DNA from: Sulfitobacter delicatus
GTDB lineage: Bacteria > Pseudomonadota > Alphaproteobacteria > Rhodobacterales > Rhodobacteraceae
DNA: 64,000 nucleotides
Assembly (NCBI RefSeq): GCF_900102535.1
Contig: NZ_FNBP01000003.1
Span: 132,754-196,753 of the forward strand
Reading direction: 5' to 3'
Of this stretch, positions 8,026 through 16,612 are shown piece after piece. Under the pieces are notes generated by a model that was not told where the DNA came from, searched no databases, and saw only the letters and a program-made list of their open reading frames with translations. A program made the position numbers and the translations under genes. How positions within the stretch are numbered: the first letter of the stretch is position 1; every line of letters starts with the position of its first letter.

Positions 8026-8539
8026 GTTCGTCTTCCTCTTCCGGCGTATGAGCAATGACTTCCAGTTCGGTGGCCCTCCAGCGTCGTGTTTCTTCATTGA
8101 AGAAAATCCGACCTTCGTCACGATAACGGGCGAGGTAGCTTCGGAAGGTGTTGTAGTTCAGTGTGTCTTCATTTGCCTCAAGAGGAGTCAGAACTTTTCG
8201 CTCCTCTTCGCGCTCAAGGCGTTGTGGGTGGGAATTGAAGGCAATGGTGGCGTTTCGATCTCTGCGGATGCCGTCCAGGACCGCCCTGTAGATCTCCTTC
8301 GTACTGGCCCCGCCATATATGAAGGTATCAGGTAGGTTTAGGTAATCGAGAACCCGCGCGAGTAATTCGAACTTCGTTGCCGTGCGGGGGGTGAACCGAT
8401 CGTCATCACGCAAGGCCTGAGGGAATTCGCCTAACAAACGCTGGAACTTATAGAGCATCGCCCGTTCTTGTCGAAGGCGATCAATCTCGCGTTCGAGCTT
8501 GCCTATGCGATCCGTGAATAAGGTTGTTGCGTTTTTCAT
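8012..8539 (-). CDS. Unknown coiled-coil and winged-helix-like protein in tRNA-Leu element
   Basis: A 175-residue soluble protein. Residues 8-35 form a charged heptad-like helix (GKLEREIDRLRQERAMLYKF). The middle contains ASTKEIYRAVLDGI, and residues about 125-155 read TLNYNTFRSYLARYRDEGRI and then FFNEETRRWRATEL, which looks like the recognition helix and wing of a winged-helix domain. The C-terminus is acidic. I do not recognise the family; a DNA-binding regulator or restriction/toxin-antitoxin-like component are possibilities without direct evidence. The ATG lies in the loop of an inverted repeat and lacks a good Shine-Dalgarno. The downstream 94-aa frame overlaps its stop. Confidence 0.7.
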   Translation of the reverse strand: MKNATTLFTDRIGKLEREIDRLRQERAMLYKFQRLLGEFPQALRDDDRFTPRTATKFELLARVLDYLNLPDTFIYGGASTKEIYRAVLDGIRRDRNATIAFNSHPQRLEREEERKVLTPLEANEDTLNYNTFRSYLARYRDEGRIFFNEETRRWRATELEVIAHTPEEEDERDRS

Positions 8540-8550
8540 ACCCGCAACAA
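8524..8550 (-). promoter_or_regulatory. Inverted repeat around a start codon
   Basis: TTGTTGCG (8524-8531) and CGCAACAA (8543-8550) are perfect inverted copies with an 11-base spacer that contains the start codon of the 175-aa gene. It could be an operator for autoregulation or an mRNA hairpin that presents the start codon in its loop. Confidence 0.5.
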
Positions 8551-8657
8551 GGAGGCATAAAAGGCCCTGCAGTCAAGCACCTGAGCGGAGAGCTAAGCCG
8601 GTATCACCAGAAAATATAAATATAAATCAACTAGTTAGCGTTTTGGTAATTAAGTGA

Positions 8658-8689
8658 TTACCCTGTATCGTTATAACGATACAGGGTAA
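8658..8689. promoter_or_regulatory. Perfect 32-bp palindrome
   Basis: TTACCCTGTATCGTTA is followed at once by its exact reverse complement, with no spacer and no mismatch. It lies about 120 bases upstream of the 175-aa gene in an AT-rich stretch. No T-tract follows on either strand, so it is not an ordinary terminator. A dimeric repressor operator or a recombinase/resolution site are both possible. Confidence 0.7.
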
Positions 8690-8879
8690 AACGGGTTATG
8701 GCAAATTATTTCTGAACAACTGAAATACTGCCTCGATGTCATGTTAAAAAGCAATTCTGCATCGCTCGAACGGATCGCCGGGACGAAATGTACGAATCAC
8801 CGCCAGCCTTCCGCCCGTCCTTTGTAACAGGCTGATGCGGAGCTGGTAAAACGCAACAGCAGGACGTTGGGGGGGTGGG

Positions 8880-8911
8880 TGTCCCAATTATATTCCTGAT
8901 TTCAGTTGGGA
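8880..8911. repeat. Right arm-type-like integrase repeats
   Basis: TGTCCCAA (8880-8887) and the inverted TTGGGA (8906-8911) lie 60-90 bases inside the right att repeat and share their core with the three repeats at the left end. Confidence 0.4.
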
Positions 8912-8969
8912 AATAAATGGATTTATCAATTCAAATCAGTGCATTGCCTAATGTTTGGCAGAAAACGAG

Positions 8970-8997
8970 GAGAGTTCGAGTCTCTCCGAGCGCACCA
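8970..8997 (+). repeat. Right attachment-site repeat (partial tRNA-Leu copy)
   Basis: Direct repeat of the last 28 bases of tRNA-Leu, including the T-arm and CCA, with one mismatch. It is not preceded by the rest of a tRNA, so it is a boundary scar and not a gene. Confidence 0.85.
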
Positions 8998-9232
8998 AGG
9001 TTGTTCCTGCAAAGCAGAGCAACCCCGGTAGATCCCTTCTTATATGCTCAATGCGATGCGCAAGAATTTGCCGATTCGCGTTGCGCTGCTACATGCCCAG
9101 CATCGTTCTGCAGTTCACATCTGATCTTCTGACCCTCAGAGTGTTTGCAGCTCAGGCGGCGATGCCGTTTAACGGAAGAAATATCGCGCGGGCCGCATTT
9201 GCGGGGAGCGGTAGCGAACAGGAGGGCAGCGG
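8998..9232. other. Intergenic region before tamA
   Basis: Together with 8690-8969 inside the element, this stretch holds no convincing gene. It begins with an imperfect hairpin (GGTTG..CTGCAAAGCAG..CAACC, 9000-9026) just past the att repeat and presumably carries the tamA promoter, which I cannot identify. Confidence 0.4.
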
Positions 9233-11044
9233 GTGACGCGAGCAGGCAATCATGGAACAGCGATAACTCTTGCGATTGGGCTGTTGTTTGGCGGGGCCGG
9301 GGCGACCTTGGCTGCTGAGCTCACGCTCACCGGCGTCTCTGAGGATTCTGAGCTCTATGATACGCTGTTGGGCGGGTCGCTGCTGGCAGAGCAGACCGAC
9401 GAAGATGCGGAGCCCGCCACCCCGCAAGAGATCGTGGCGGCGGCGCAGGCAGACTATGCACGGCTGCTCGCCGTGCTCTATGACAATGGCTATTTTGGCC
9501 CGACGCTGAAAATCACACTCGACGGTGTCGACGCTGCGGCGATCCCGCCCGTGCGCCCGCCGCGCCGCGTGGACCGCGCGGTCATCTCCGTTGATCCGGG
9601 CCCAAAGTTTAAATTCGGGACTGCCCGTATCGCCCCCTTGACCCCGGAAACTGAACTGCCCGAGGGTTTTGCGACCGGTGCGACAGCGAGCCTCGGCGTG
9701 CTTAAAGAAACCGTCTCCAGCGGCATCTCGGGCTGGCGCGCCGTTGGCCATGCAAAGGCGGAACTGGCGGAGCAGGAATTGACCGCCCGTCACCAAGAAC
9801 GCCAGATCAACGCCGACCTGCGGCTCGCGCCAGGACCGCGCCTGCGTTTTGGCGCGCTGGCGATCACCGGCAACGAAGATGTGCGCACCGAGCGGGTTCG
9901 TGAGATCGCAGGCCTGCCGGTGGGGGAGGTCTTTGATCCTGAAGAGGTCGAACTTGCCACAGAACGTCTGCGCCGCACCGGTGCCTTTGACGCAGTGGCA
10001 TTGACCGAAGCCGACAACATCGGACCGAATGCCACGCTGCCGATCACCGCGCGGGTGGTCGAAGCGCCCAAGCGACGCTTCGGCTTCGGGGCGGAGCTAT
10101 CCTCGCTCGAAGGGCTAACGCTGAGCACCTTTTGGCTGCACCGCAATTTGCTGGGCGGGGCTGAACGCCTGCGCCTGTCGGCTGAGGTCGAGGGGATTGG
10201 CGGCAATTCCGGCGGCGAGGACTACAAACTCGCGGCGCGGTTCGAACGGCCTGCGACCTTCAATCCAGACACGGATTACTACGCGCTGGCCGAGTTGGAG
10301 CAGCTTGACGAGGTCAATTACTTCTCCCGCCAGCTTGATCTGGAAACCGGGATCGAGCGGATTGCCAACCAGCAGCGCCGCTATACCGCCGGTGTCGGCC
10401 TGCGCACCGCGGAGACACGCGATGCCTTTGGCACCAACCGTTACACGCTCTTGACCCTGCCGCTGAGCGCTGAATTCGACTACCGCGACAAAGATCTCGA
10501 CGCGAAAGACGGCTATTACGCCAAGGCAAGCATCACGCCATTCGCGGCGATTTCCGGCTCTGACAACGGGCTGCGCACCTATCTCGACGCGCGCTTCTAC
10601 CGCACATTCGGCACCGAACGGCCCGTCACCTTGGCCTTTCGCGGTCAGTTAGGGTCGCTGAGTGGTCCGGAACTCTCCGAGGCCCCTGCGGATTACCTGT
10701 TCTATTCCGGCGGTGGCGGGACCGTGCGCGGGCAGCCTTACCAATCGCTCGGTGTTGAGCTTCCCAGTGGCGATACCGTGGGCGGGCGCAGCTTTCTCGG
10801 GGTCTCGGCAGAGGCCCGTGTGACGGTGACCGAGAAGATCGGCGTCGTCGGGTTTGCTGATGCAGGCTATATCGGTGCAGAAGAATTCTACGACGGGTCA
10901 GGCACTTGGCACTCAGGCGCGGGGCTGGGGCTGCGCTATGCCACGGGCATCGGGCCGATCCGCGTCGATGTGGCCGTGCCGACCTCGGGGCCAGAGGTCG
11001 ATGATGATTTCCAAGTCTATATCGGGATCGGACAGTCTTTTTAA
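9233..11044 (+). CDS. tamA: TamA, outer-membrane translocation and assembly barrel
   Basis: A BamA/Omp85-family outer-membrane protein (603 residues) that partners TamB in moving and folding outer-membrane components. A signal peptide ends near Ala27 (GAGATLAAE). POTRA-like repeats follow (PGPKFKFGTARI near residue 122 and PGPRLRFGALAITGNEDVR near 200), then a C-terminal 16-strand barrel from about residue 280 that ends in the outer-membrane signature terminal Phe (VYIGIGQSF). The GTG start at 9233 has AGGAGG eight bases upstream. The stop overlaps the tamB start by one base (TAATG). Confidence 0.93.
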   Translation: MTRAGNHGTAITLAIGLLFGGAGATLAAELTLTGVSEDSELYDTLLGGSLLAEQTDEDAEPATPQEIVAAAQADYARLLAVLYDNGYFGPTLKITLDGVDAAAIPPVRPPRRVDRAVISVDPGPKFKFGTARIAPLTPETELPEGFATGATASLGVLKETVSSGISGWRAVGHAKAELAEQELTARHQERQINADLRLAPGPRLRFGALAITGNEDVRTERVREIAGLPVGEVFDPEEVELATERLRRTGAFDAVALTEADNIGPNATLPITARVVEAPKRRFGFGAELSSLEGLTLSTFWLHRNLLGGAERLRLSAEVEGIGGNSGGEDYKLAARFERPATFNPDTDYYALAELEQLDEVNYFSRQLDLETGIERIANQQRRYTAGVGLRTAETRDAFGTNRYTLLTLPLSAEFDYRDKDLDAKDGYYAKASITPFAAISGSDNGLRTYLDARFYRTFGTERPVTLAFRGQLGSLSGPELSEAPADYLFYSGGGGTVRGQPYQSLGVELPSGDTVGGRSFLGVSAEARVTVTEKIGVVGFADAGYIGAEEFYDGSGTWHSGAGLGLRYATGIGPIRVDVAVPTSGPEVDDDFQVYIGIGQSF

Positions 11045-14000
11045 TGCGACAGCTTCTTCAGTTCCTCACCTTCGCTTTTGTCTGGCTTGCGAGTCTCGCC
11101 CCCGCCTATGCTCAAGATGACGACAAAGGGTTTCTGACCCGTACCCTGCAAGACGCGCTGAGCGGCGCGGGGCGGGCGGTGAGCATTGACGGTTTCTCCG
11201 GCGCGCTCAGTTCAGCGGCGTCCTTCGACAGCATGACCATCGCGGATGACGATGGCATCTGGCTGACGTTGGAAGATGTTGTGCTGAACTGGAACCGCTC
11301 CGCTCTGCTGCGGGGGCGGTTAGAAGTGGAGCAACTCACCGCGGGCCGTTTGAACCTTGACCGGCTGCCAGTGAGCGAAGAGGACGCGCTGCCGGACGCC
11401 GAGGCCAAACCGTTTGCGCTGCCTGACCTTCCGGTATCCATTGAAATTGCAGAGTTTTCCGTGGCCGAAATCAATCTCGGCAAACCGATTTTGGGCGAAG
11501 CGGCGCAACTGTCGGTGGAGGCGAATGCGCGGTTGACCGACACAGTAGGCATCGTCGATTTTCAGGCCCGCCGCACCGATGGCAAAAAGGGTGTCTTTGA
11601 CATTCAGGCGGATTTTGACCGCACGGAGGCCGTGCTCGACCTGCTGCTGAAGCTGGAAGAGGATCCTGAGGGCATCGCCTCGAAGCTGCTGAACCTGCCG
11701 GGGCAGCCTTCGGTCGAAATGACCGTCGCGGGCAATGGCCCTCTGGATGACTTTGCGACCGATGTGACCATTGCAACGGACGGACAAGAGCGTCTGGCCG
11801 GGCAGGTGACGCTGGGCAGCGAAACACCGCAGCGCGCTAATGGAACACCGGACCGCCGCATTCAGGCCGACATCGGCGGTGATATCACAGCGCTCTTGGC
11901 CCCACGCTATCGCGACTTTTTTGGCGAGGACGTCCGGCTGGCGCTCGACGCGCTGTTGGAAAGCAACGGGGCTGTCGATGTCAGCAGCTTTACGATCTCC
12001 GCCAATGCAGTTGATCTGCAAGGCAAGGTCCGTCTCAATCAGGAAAAATGGCCAAGTCTGATCGACATTGAGGGGCGCATTGCGAACCCCGATGGCACCT
12101 CGATCCTACTGCCCGTATCGGGCGAGGGCACGCGGGTCGACGGGGTCACGCTGCGGGTGGACTATGACGCCGCAGATGGCGACCGGTTTGATGGCGATTT
12201 TGACATCACCGGACTGGACACCGGCGCCTTGCAGATTGCGCAGACCACGCTGGCGCTGGACGGCATTCTAGAGGGCAACCTCGGCAGTCTCGGACAGTTT
12301 CTGGGCGATGTGACCTTTGCCGCCGAAGGGCTGAAGCTGACCGACCCGGCCAGCGCCGCGGCCATTGGCGACAAGATCACCGGCAACGCCGAAGTGCGCT
12401 TTGTCGAGGGCGAACCGGTTGAGATCAACGGATTGACGCTCACCGGCGCTGACTATGGTTTGGAAGGTCAGGCCGCGATCGACGGTGTCGACACCGGGCT
12501 GCTGACGAACCTGAAGGTGACGTTGGAAGCTGATGATATCAGTCGCTTTTCCGCGCTCGCAGGCCGCGATCTTGCGGGGAGTACGGCTGTGGCGCTGAAC
12601 GGGACGGTGACCCCGCTTGGGGGCATGTTCGATCTAGCGCTAGCGGGGATCACCGATGACCTCAAGATCGGCGTCGAACAGGCGGATGCCTTGCTGGCCG
12701 GACGAACCAATCTGAGCATGATCGCCCTGCGCAATGAGAACGGGACCTTCCTGCGCCAACTTGACCTGAAGAACGACGCGCTTAATCTGACCGGCAACGC
12801 AGAGCTGCGCAGCGAGGACAGCCGGGCGGAATTGGATTTCACGCTGGCAGACGTCTCGCTGGTGCTGCCGCAATATGAGGGGCCGATTGCGGTTAAGGCG
12901 ACAGCAGAGCAGGACAGCCGCGGCTGGACGGTCGATGCGGTGACCGATGGGCCCTATGATGCCGCGCTGACCGCGTCGGGCCTCGTCACTGGTCCGGACG
13001 CGCGGATCGACTTTACTGCCGACATCCCGCGGATCGAAGATTTCGTTCCCGAGGCGGACATCACCGGCCCCGTCACGGCAAAAGGCGAGTTGCGCCAGAC
13101 CCCGCAGGGCTGGCAGATCGACACCGAAGCCGGCGGTCCTTTCGACGCGCAGGCGTCCGTAAAGGGCTTGGTCTCACCGCGCGTCGATGTGTCCTTCGAT
13201 CTGTCCCTGCCAGACATTCAACCTCTGGTGCCGCAGGTCAGCGGCGCGGTCGAGGCGAGCGGGACGTTGGAGCAGACCGAGCAGGGCTTCGTCGTCGATA
13301 CCATCGCCAGCGGCCCCTATGGCAGTCGCATCTCGGTCGAAGGGCTAGCCACCGGGCCTGACATGGCGCTGAGCTTCGACCTCTCGCTGCCAGACGTCAG
13401 CCCTTTGGCGCCGGGAGTGAACGGACCGCTGAATGCCACGGGCAACGTCCGCCAAACCCCGGACGGCATTGCCTTGGATGTGAATGCCAATGGCCCTTAC
13501 GGCAGCCGCGCGATGGCCGAAGGGTTGGTGACTGGCGAGGTGTCACTGCGCTTTGACGTTGCAGTGCCCAATGTGAACCCGCTGGTGCCCGGCGTGTCGG
13601 GACGTTTTGCAGCGAACGGCGTGTTGCAACAGACCGAGGCCGGTGTGGTCATCGACACCAGCGCCAGCGGCCCTTACGGTGCACAGGCCACCATCGAAGG
13701 TTTGGTAACCGGCCCCAATGCCGCAGTGGACTTTCAGCTGAACATGCCCGACATCGGCGCGCTGGTAGATCAGGTGAACGGTCCCCTCAGCGTTGCAGGC
13801 TCCGCCCGGCGTGAAGGCGAGGCATGGCGGATCGATACGCAGGCGAACGGCCCCGCAGGCACCAATGCAAGCATCGCCGGTCTGGTTAATCCGGACGGCA
13901 CGTTGAACCTCGATATCTCGGGCAACGCCCCTCTGGGGCTGAGCCGCCCCTTCCTCGCCCCGCGCGATCTGCAGGGACGTGCGGAATTTGACCTTACGAT

Positions 14001-15204
14001 CAACGGCCCTCCGGCACTGACTTCGGTGAGCGGACGCATCTCGACCAGCGGTGCCACCTTTACCGCGCCGAACCTGCGTGTGGCGCTGCGCGGTATTGAT
14101 GCGGATCTCCAACTTGGCAACAACCGCGCCCAAGTGAACGTCAGCGCACAGGCTGTAGACGGCGGGCAGTTGCAAGTCGCGGGGGCGGTGACACTGACCC
14201 CCGCCTTGCCTGCGGATCTGAATGTCACCGTGCGTGGCCTCGTTTTTGCGGACCCGAGCCTCTATACGACGACGCTGAACGGCGATCTGCGCGTGGCAGG
14301 CCCCTTGTCAGGGGGGGCGCAGATCAGCGGGCGTATTGATGTCGGGGAAACCAATGTGCAGGTGCCCTCAACGGGTCTGACATCCATTGGCGACATCCCC
14401 CCGATCACCCATGTGAACGCGCCAGCCGACGTCATCACTACCCGGCGCAAAGCGGGACTGGAAGGTGCTGAGGCCGGAAGCGATCCGACCGATAGCGCCT
14501 CGGGTCCGGGCTTTGGGCTCGACATTCAGATCAACGCGCCAAATCGTATCTTTGTGCGGGGTCGGGGGCTGGATGCCGAACTCGGCGGCAACCTGCGTCT
14601 GACCGGAACCACCAATCAGATCCTCTCTGTCGGGCGGTTTGAGTTGATCCGCGGTCGGCTCGATATTTTGGGCAAACGCTTCCTGCTCGACGAAGGCTCG
14701 GTGCAGTTTCAGGGCGAGTTGATCCCCTATATCCGCTTTGTCACCTCGACAGATACCAATGCCGGCGAGGTGCGGGTGATTGTCAGCGGTCCGGCGAACG
14801 AGCCGGAGGTAACCTTTGAGTCGACCCCAGCCGCGCCGCAGGACGAGGTGCTGTCGCAACTGCTCTTTGGCCGGAACATCTCGGAAATCTCGGCCTTTCA
14901 GGCGTTGCAACTGGCCAGTGCGGTGGCAACGCTCGCCGGGCGCGGTGGCGATGGGATCATCGGCAATCTGCGCGAAGGCTTCGGGCTGGATGATCTGGAC
15001 GTGACCACGACGGACGACGGTGCGACCGCGCTGCGTTTGGGGAAATACCTCACGGACAACATCTATACTGACGTGACAGCGGCATCGGATGGCACTGGGG
15101 AAGTCTCATTAAACCTCGACATCACCGAGAGCCTGAAAGCCAAAGGCACCCTCGGATCAGATGGCGAGAGCAGCATCGGTATCTTTTTCGAGAAAGACTA
15201 CTAA
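11044..15204 (+). CDS. tamB: TamB, translocation and assembly module subunit
   Basis: A 1386-residue periplasm-spanning AsmA-like protein anchored in the inner membrane by an N-terminal hydrophobic segment (FAFVWLASLAPAYA). It forms a beta-taco groove thought to carry phospholipid or substrate to TamA. The C-terminal TamB/DUF490 domain covers roughly residues 1040-1386 (GLDAELGGNLRLTG, FLLDEGSVQF, LSQLLFGRNISEISAFQAL). Residues about 600-960 form six tandem repeats of 59-62 residues, each with a GPY/GPF/GPA anchor and a central SGL/EGL-x-TG-PD motif. It is translationally coupled to tamA. Confidence 0.94.
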   Translation: MRQLLQFLTFAFVWLASLAPAYAQDDDKGFLTRTLQDALSGAGRAVSIDGFSGALSSAASFDSMTIADDDGIWLTLEDVVLNWNRSALLRGRLEVEQLTAGRLNLDRLPVSEEDALPDAEAKPFALPDLPVSIEIAEFSVAEINLGKPILGEAAQLSVEANARLTDTVGIVDFQARRTDGKKGVFDIQADFDRTEAVLDLLLKLEEDPEGIASKLLNLPGQPSVEMTVAGNGPLDDFATDVTIATDGQERLAGQVTLGSETPQRANGTPDRRIQADIGGDITALLAPRYRDFFGEDVRLALDALLESNGAVDVSSFTISANAVDLQGKVRLNQEKWPSLIDIEGRIANPDGTSILLPVSGEGTRVDGVTLRVDYDAADGDRFDGDFDITGLDTGALQIAQTTLALDGILEGNLGSLGQFLGDVTFAAEGLKLTDPASAAAIGDKITGNAEVRFVEGEPVEINGLTLTGADYGLEGQAAIDGVDTGLLTNLKVTLEADDISRFSALAGRDLAGSTAVALNGTVTPLGGMFDLALAGITDDLKIGVEQADALLAGRTNLSMIALRNENGTFLRQLDLKNDALNLTGNAELRSEDSRAELDFTLADVSLVLPQYEGPIAVKATAEQDSRGWTVDAVTDGPYDAALTASGLVTGPDARIDFTADIPRIEDFVPEADITGPVTAKGELRQTPQGWQIDTEAGGPFDAQASVKGLVSPRVDVSFDLSLPDIQPLVPQVSGAVEASGTLEQTEQGFVVDTIASGPYGSRISVEGLATGPDMALSFDLSLPDVSPLAPGVNGPLNATGNVRQTPDGIALDVNANGPYGSRAMAEGLVTGEVSLRFDVAVPNVNPLVPGVSGRFAANGVLQQTEAGVVIDTSASGPYGAQATIEGLVTGPNAAVDFQLNMPDIGALVDQVNGPLSVAGSARREGEAWRIDTQANGPAGTNASIAGLVNPDGTLNLDISGNAPLGLSRPFLAPRDLQGRAEFDLTINGPPALTSVSGRISTSGATFTAPNLRVALRGIDADLQLGNNRAQVNVSAQAVDGGQLQVAGAVTLTPALPADLNVTVRGLVFADPSLYTTTLNGDLRVAGPLSGGAQISGRIDVGETNVQVPSTGLTSIGDIPPITHVNAPADVITTRRKAGLEGAEAGSDPTDSASGPGFGLDIQINAPNRIFVRGRGLDAELGGNLRLTGTTNQILSVGRFELIRGRLDILGKRFLLDEGSVQFQGELIPYIRFVTSTDTNAGEVRVIVSGPANEPEVTFESTPAAPQDEVLSQLLFGRNISEISAFQALQLASAVATLAGRGGDGIIGNLREGFGLDDLDVTTTDDGATALRLGKYLTDNIYTDVTAASDGTGEVSLNLDITESLKAKGTLGSDGESSIGIFFEKDY

Positions 15205-15211
15205 GCGTGCT

Positions 15212-15234
15212 AAGGGCGCCGCGACGGTGCCCTT
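15212..15234. terminator. Stem-loop between convergent tamB and flavin reductase
   Basis: AAGGGCGCCG-CGA-CGGTGCCCTT makes a 10-bp stem with one G-T pair between two converging genes. The T-tract is minimal, so efficiency is uncertain. Confidence 0.45.
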
Positions 15235-15246
15235 GGACGCAACGGC

Positions 15247-15765
15247 TCAGTCTTGATCGCGCGGGGTGAATTGCCCGTAGCGGCCTTGGTCGAACATCAG
15301 CCCCGACGCGCCGTCTTCGCGCAGGGCGATGTGTCGTACATGGCCTAGAATCAGCGAATGGTCCCCAGCCGGGTGCACTGCGTAGGTGTCACAATGGAAC
15401 TGGGCGAGCGATCCCGGAAAGCTCGGCGCGCCGCCGGGGCCCTTGGTCCAATCGAAACCTGTAAAGTCATGGCCCTGCGTCGCGAAATGCTGGGCCAGCG
15501 CCTCTTGGTCTGCGCCCAATACATGGATGCAGAAAGAGGATGCGGCGGTGAAACTGTCATGTCGCTTGGACGAAATCGCAGGGGACCAGAGCACCAGCGG
15601 CGGGTCCAGTGACACGGAGGCAAATGAATTGGCCGTCATCCCCAGCGGCCCTTGAGCGCTTTGCGTGGTGACCACGGTAACACCGGTGCCAAAACGCCCG
15701 AAGGCGCGGCGCAGCGCCGTGGTGTCGCCGCCGTCGGCGGAAAAGGGGATCAGGTCATCGCTCAT
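15247..15765 (-). CDS. Flavin reductase family protein
   Basis: A 172-residue flavin reductase-like domain that binds FMN/FAD and reduces it with NAD(P)H, usually to feed a monooxygenase. Family signs are RRAFGRFGTGVTVVTT, the flavin-binding GMTANSFASVSLDPPLVLW, a segment around FCIHVLGADQEALAQHFA, and HSLILGHVRHI near the C-terminus. I chose the ATG of MSDDLIPF; a start six codons upstream is possible. No oxygenase partner is adjacent, so its substrate pathway is unknown. Confidence 0.87.
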   Translation of the reverse strand: MSDDLIPFSADGGDTTALRRAFGRFGTGVTVVTTQSAQGPLGMTANSFASVSLDPPLVLWSPAISSKRHDSFTAASSFCIHVLGADQEALAQHFATQGHDFTGFDWTKGPGGAPSFPGSLAQFHCDTYAVHPAGDHSLILGHVRHIALREDGASGLMFDQGRYGQFTPRDQD

Positions 15766-16038
15766 GACGACAAGCGGTGCCATGTGACCGCTGATTTGTC
15801 CAGCGGTGGCGGGCGATTGTGGGGCACTTCTGCGTCAGCAGATGCTGATCTCTCGGCCAGCGGGAACCCCCGCCCATGTAGCGGGTTGTCCCCGCGATGA
15901 GAGGCAACATTGGCCCCCGCGCGGGGGCGGATGCTGGCTGTCGCGGGGCGGGGCGCATAGCGCGTTCCGCTCAATAAGGCACCCGAATGCCGTTCACTGA
16001 GAAAAGGCGCGCAACGTCGCGCCGGAAAGAGACAGATC

Positions 16039-16542
16039 ATGATGAATGCACGTAAATTCACCCTCGCAACCGCACTTCTGACCGCTGGTTTTGGCAGCGC
16101 CGCGCTGGCCGATGACAATGAGACCGTCGACCACGCCGAGGTCGGCTCCCTGTCCTGTGATGTGGGCGATGGCACCGGTTTTGTCTTCGGCTCCACCCGC
16201 GAGTTGACTTGCACATTTAACCCCGTCGAAGAGGGTCTGGCCGACGAGACCTATGTCGGTGAGATCAACCGCTGGGGTGTCGACATCGGCAAGACCCAGA
16301 ACGGTCAGATGTCTTGGCTGGTATTGGCTCCGACCGAGCAGGAATATTACGAAGGTGGCCTGAACGGCAGTTACAAAGGCGTCTCCGCTGAGGCGACCGT
16401 GGGCGTGGGCGCAGGGGCGAACCTGATGACGGGCGGCTCCGAAAACACGCTGATGCTGCAGCCGCTGAGCGTCAACTCCCAGACCGGCGTGAACTTTGCC
16501 GTAGGTGTGGGCGAAATCAACCTGCAGCGCGTAGAAGGTTAA
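16039..16542 (+). CDS. DUF992 domain secreted protein
   Basis: A 167-residue exported protein: a signal peptide ends after GFGSAALA near residue 24, and the mature part matches the DUF992 family of Alphaproteobacteria. It has two cysteines (LSCDVG and LTCTFNP), a glycine-rich middle (EATVGVGAGANLMTGGSENT) and the closing VGVGEINLQ. Its function is unknown; the length and small beta-rich look suggest a periplasmic or envelope protein. Two adjacent ATG codons make the start ambiguous by one residue. A good terminator follows. Confidence 0.85.
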   Translation: MMNARKFTLATALLTAGFGSAALADDNETVDHAEVGSLSCDVGDGTGFVFGSTRELTCTFNPVEEGLADETYVGEINRWGVDIGKTQNGQMSWLVLAPTEQEYYEGGLNGSYKGVSAEATVGVGAGANLMTGGSENTLMLQPLSVNSQTGVNFAVGVGEINLQRVEG

Positions 16543-16566
16543 TTCTGCTGCAATTTGAGAATTGGG

Positions 16567-16598
16567 TGGCCGTTCCTTTCGGGAGCGGCCATTTTCTT
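16567..16598 (+). terminator. Terminator after the DUF992 gene
   Basis: Stem GGCCGTTCC / GGGAGCGGCC-type (9 bp, one G-T) with a short TTTCG loop is followed by ATTTTCTTAT, 25 bases past the stop. Confidence 0.75.
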
Positions 16599-16612
16599 AT
16601 GGGTTTCTAAGG

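Larger units (their letters stand above)
7291..8997. mobile_element. Integrase-less prophage or island remnant at tRNA-Leu
   Basis: A 1.7-kb insertion bounded by direct repeats of the tRNA-Leu 3' end. Inside each boundary lie short TTTGTCCCAA-type repeats resembling integrase arm-binding sites. The cargo is a decayed tape-measure-like fragment, two coupled unknown genes on the minus strand and a 32-bp perfect palindrome near the right end. No integrase, excisionase or replication gene survives, so it is immobile unless helped in trans. Parts are visibly AT-richer than the flanking core genes. Confidence 0.75.

Noticed and set aside
8690..8969. Remnant integrase gene at the right end of the tRNA-Leu element
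   Set aside because: I read all six frames for tyrosine-recombinase motifs (R..HxxR..Y) and found none; only short scattered frames.
12949..13920. CRISPR-like or satellite repeats
   Set aside because: The periodicity is at protein level inside tamB, with diverged codons and no spacer/repeat structure.
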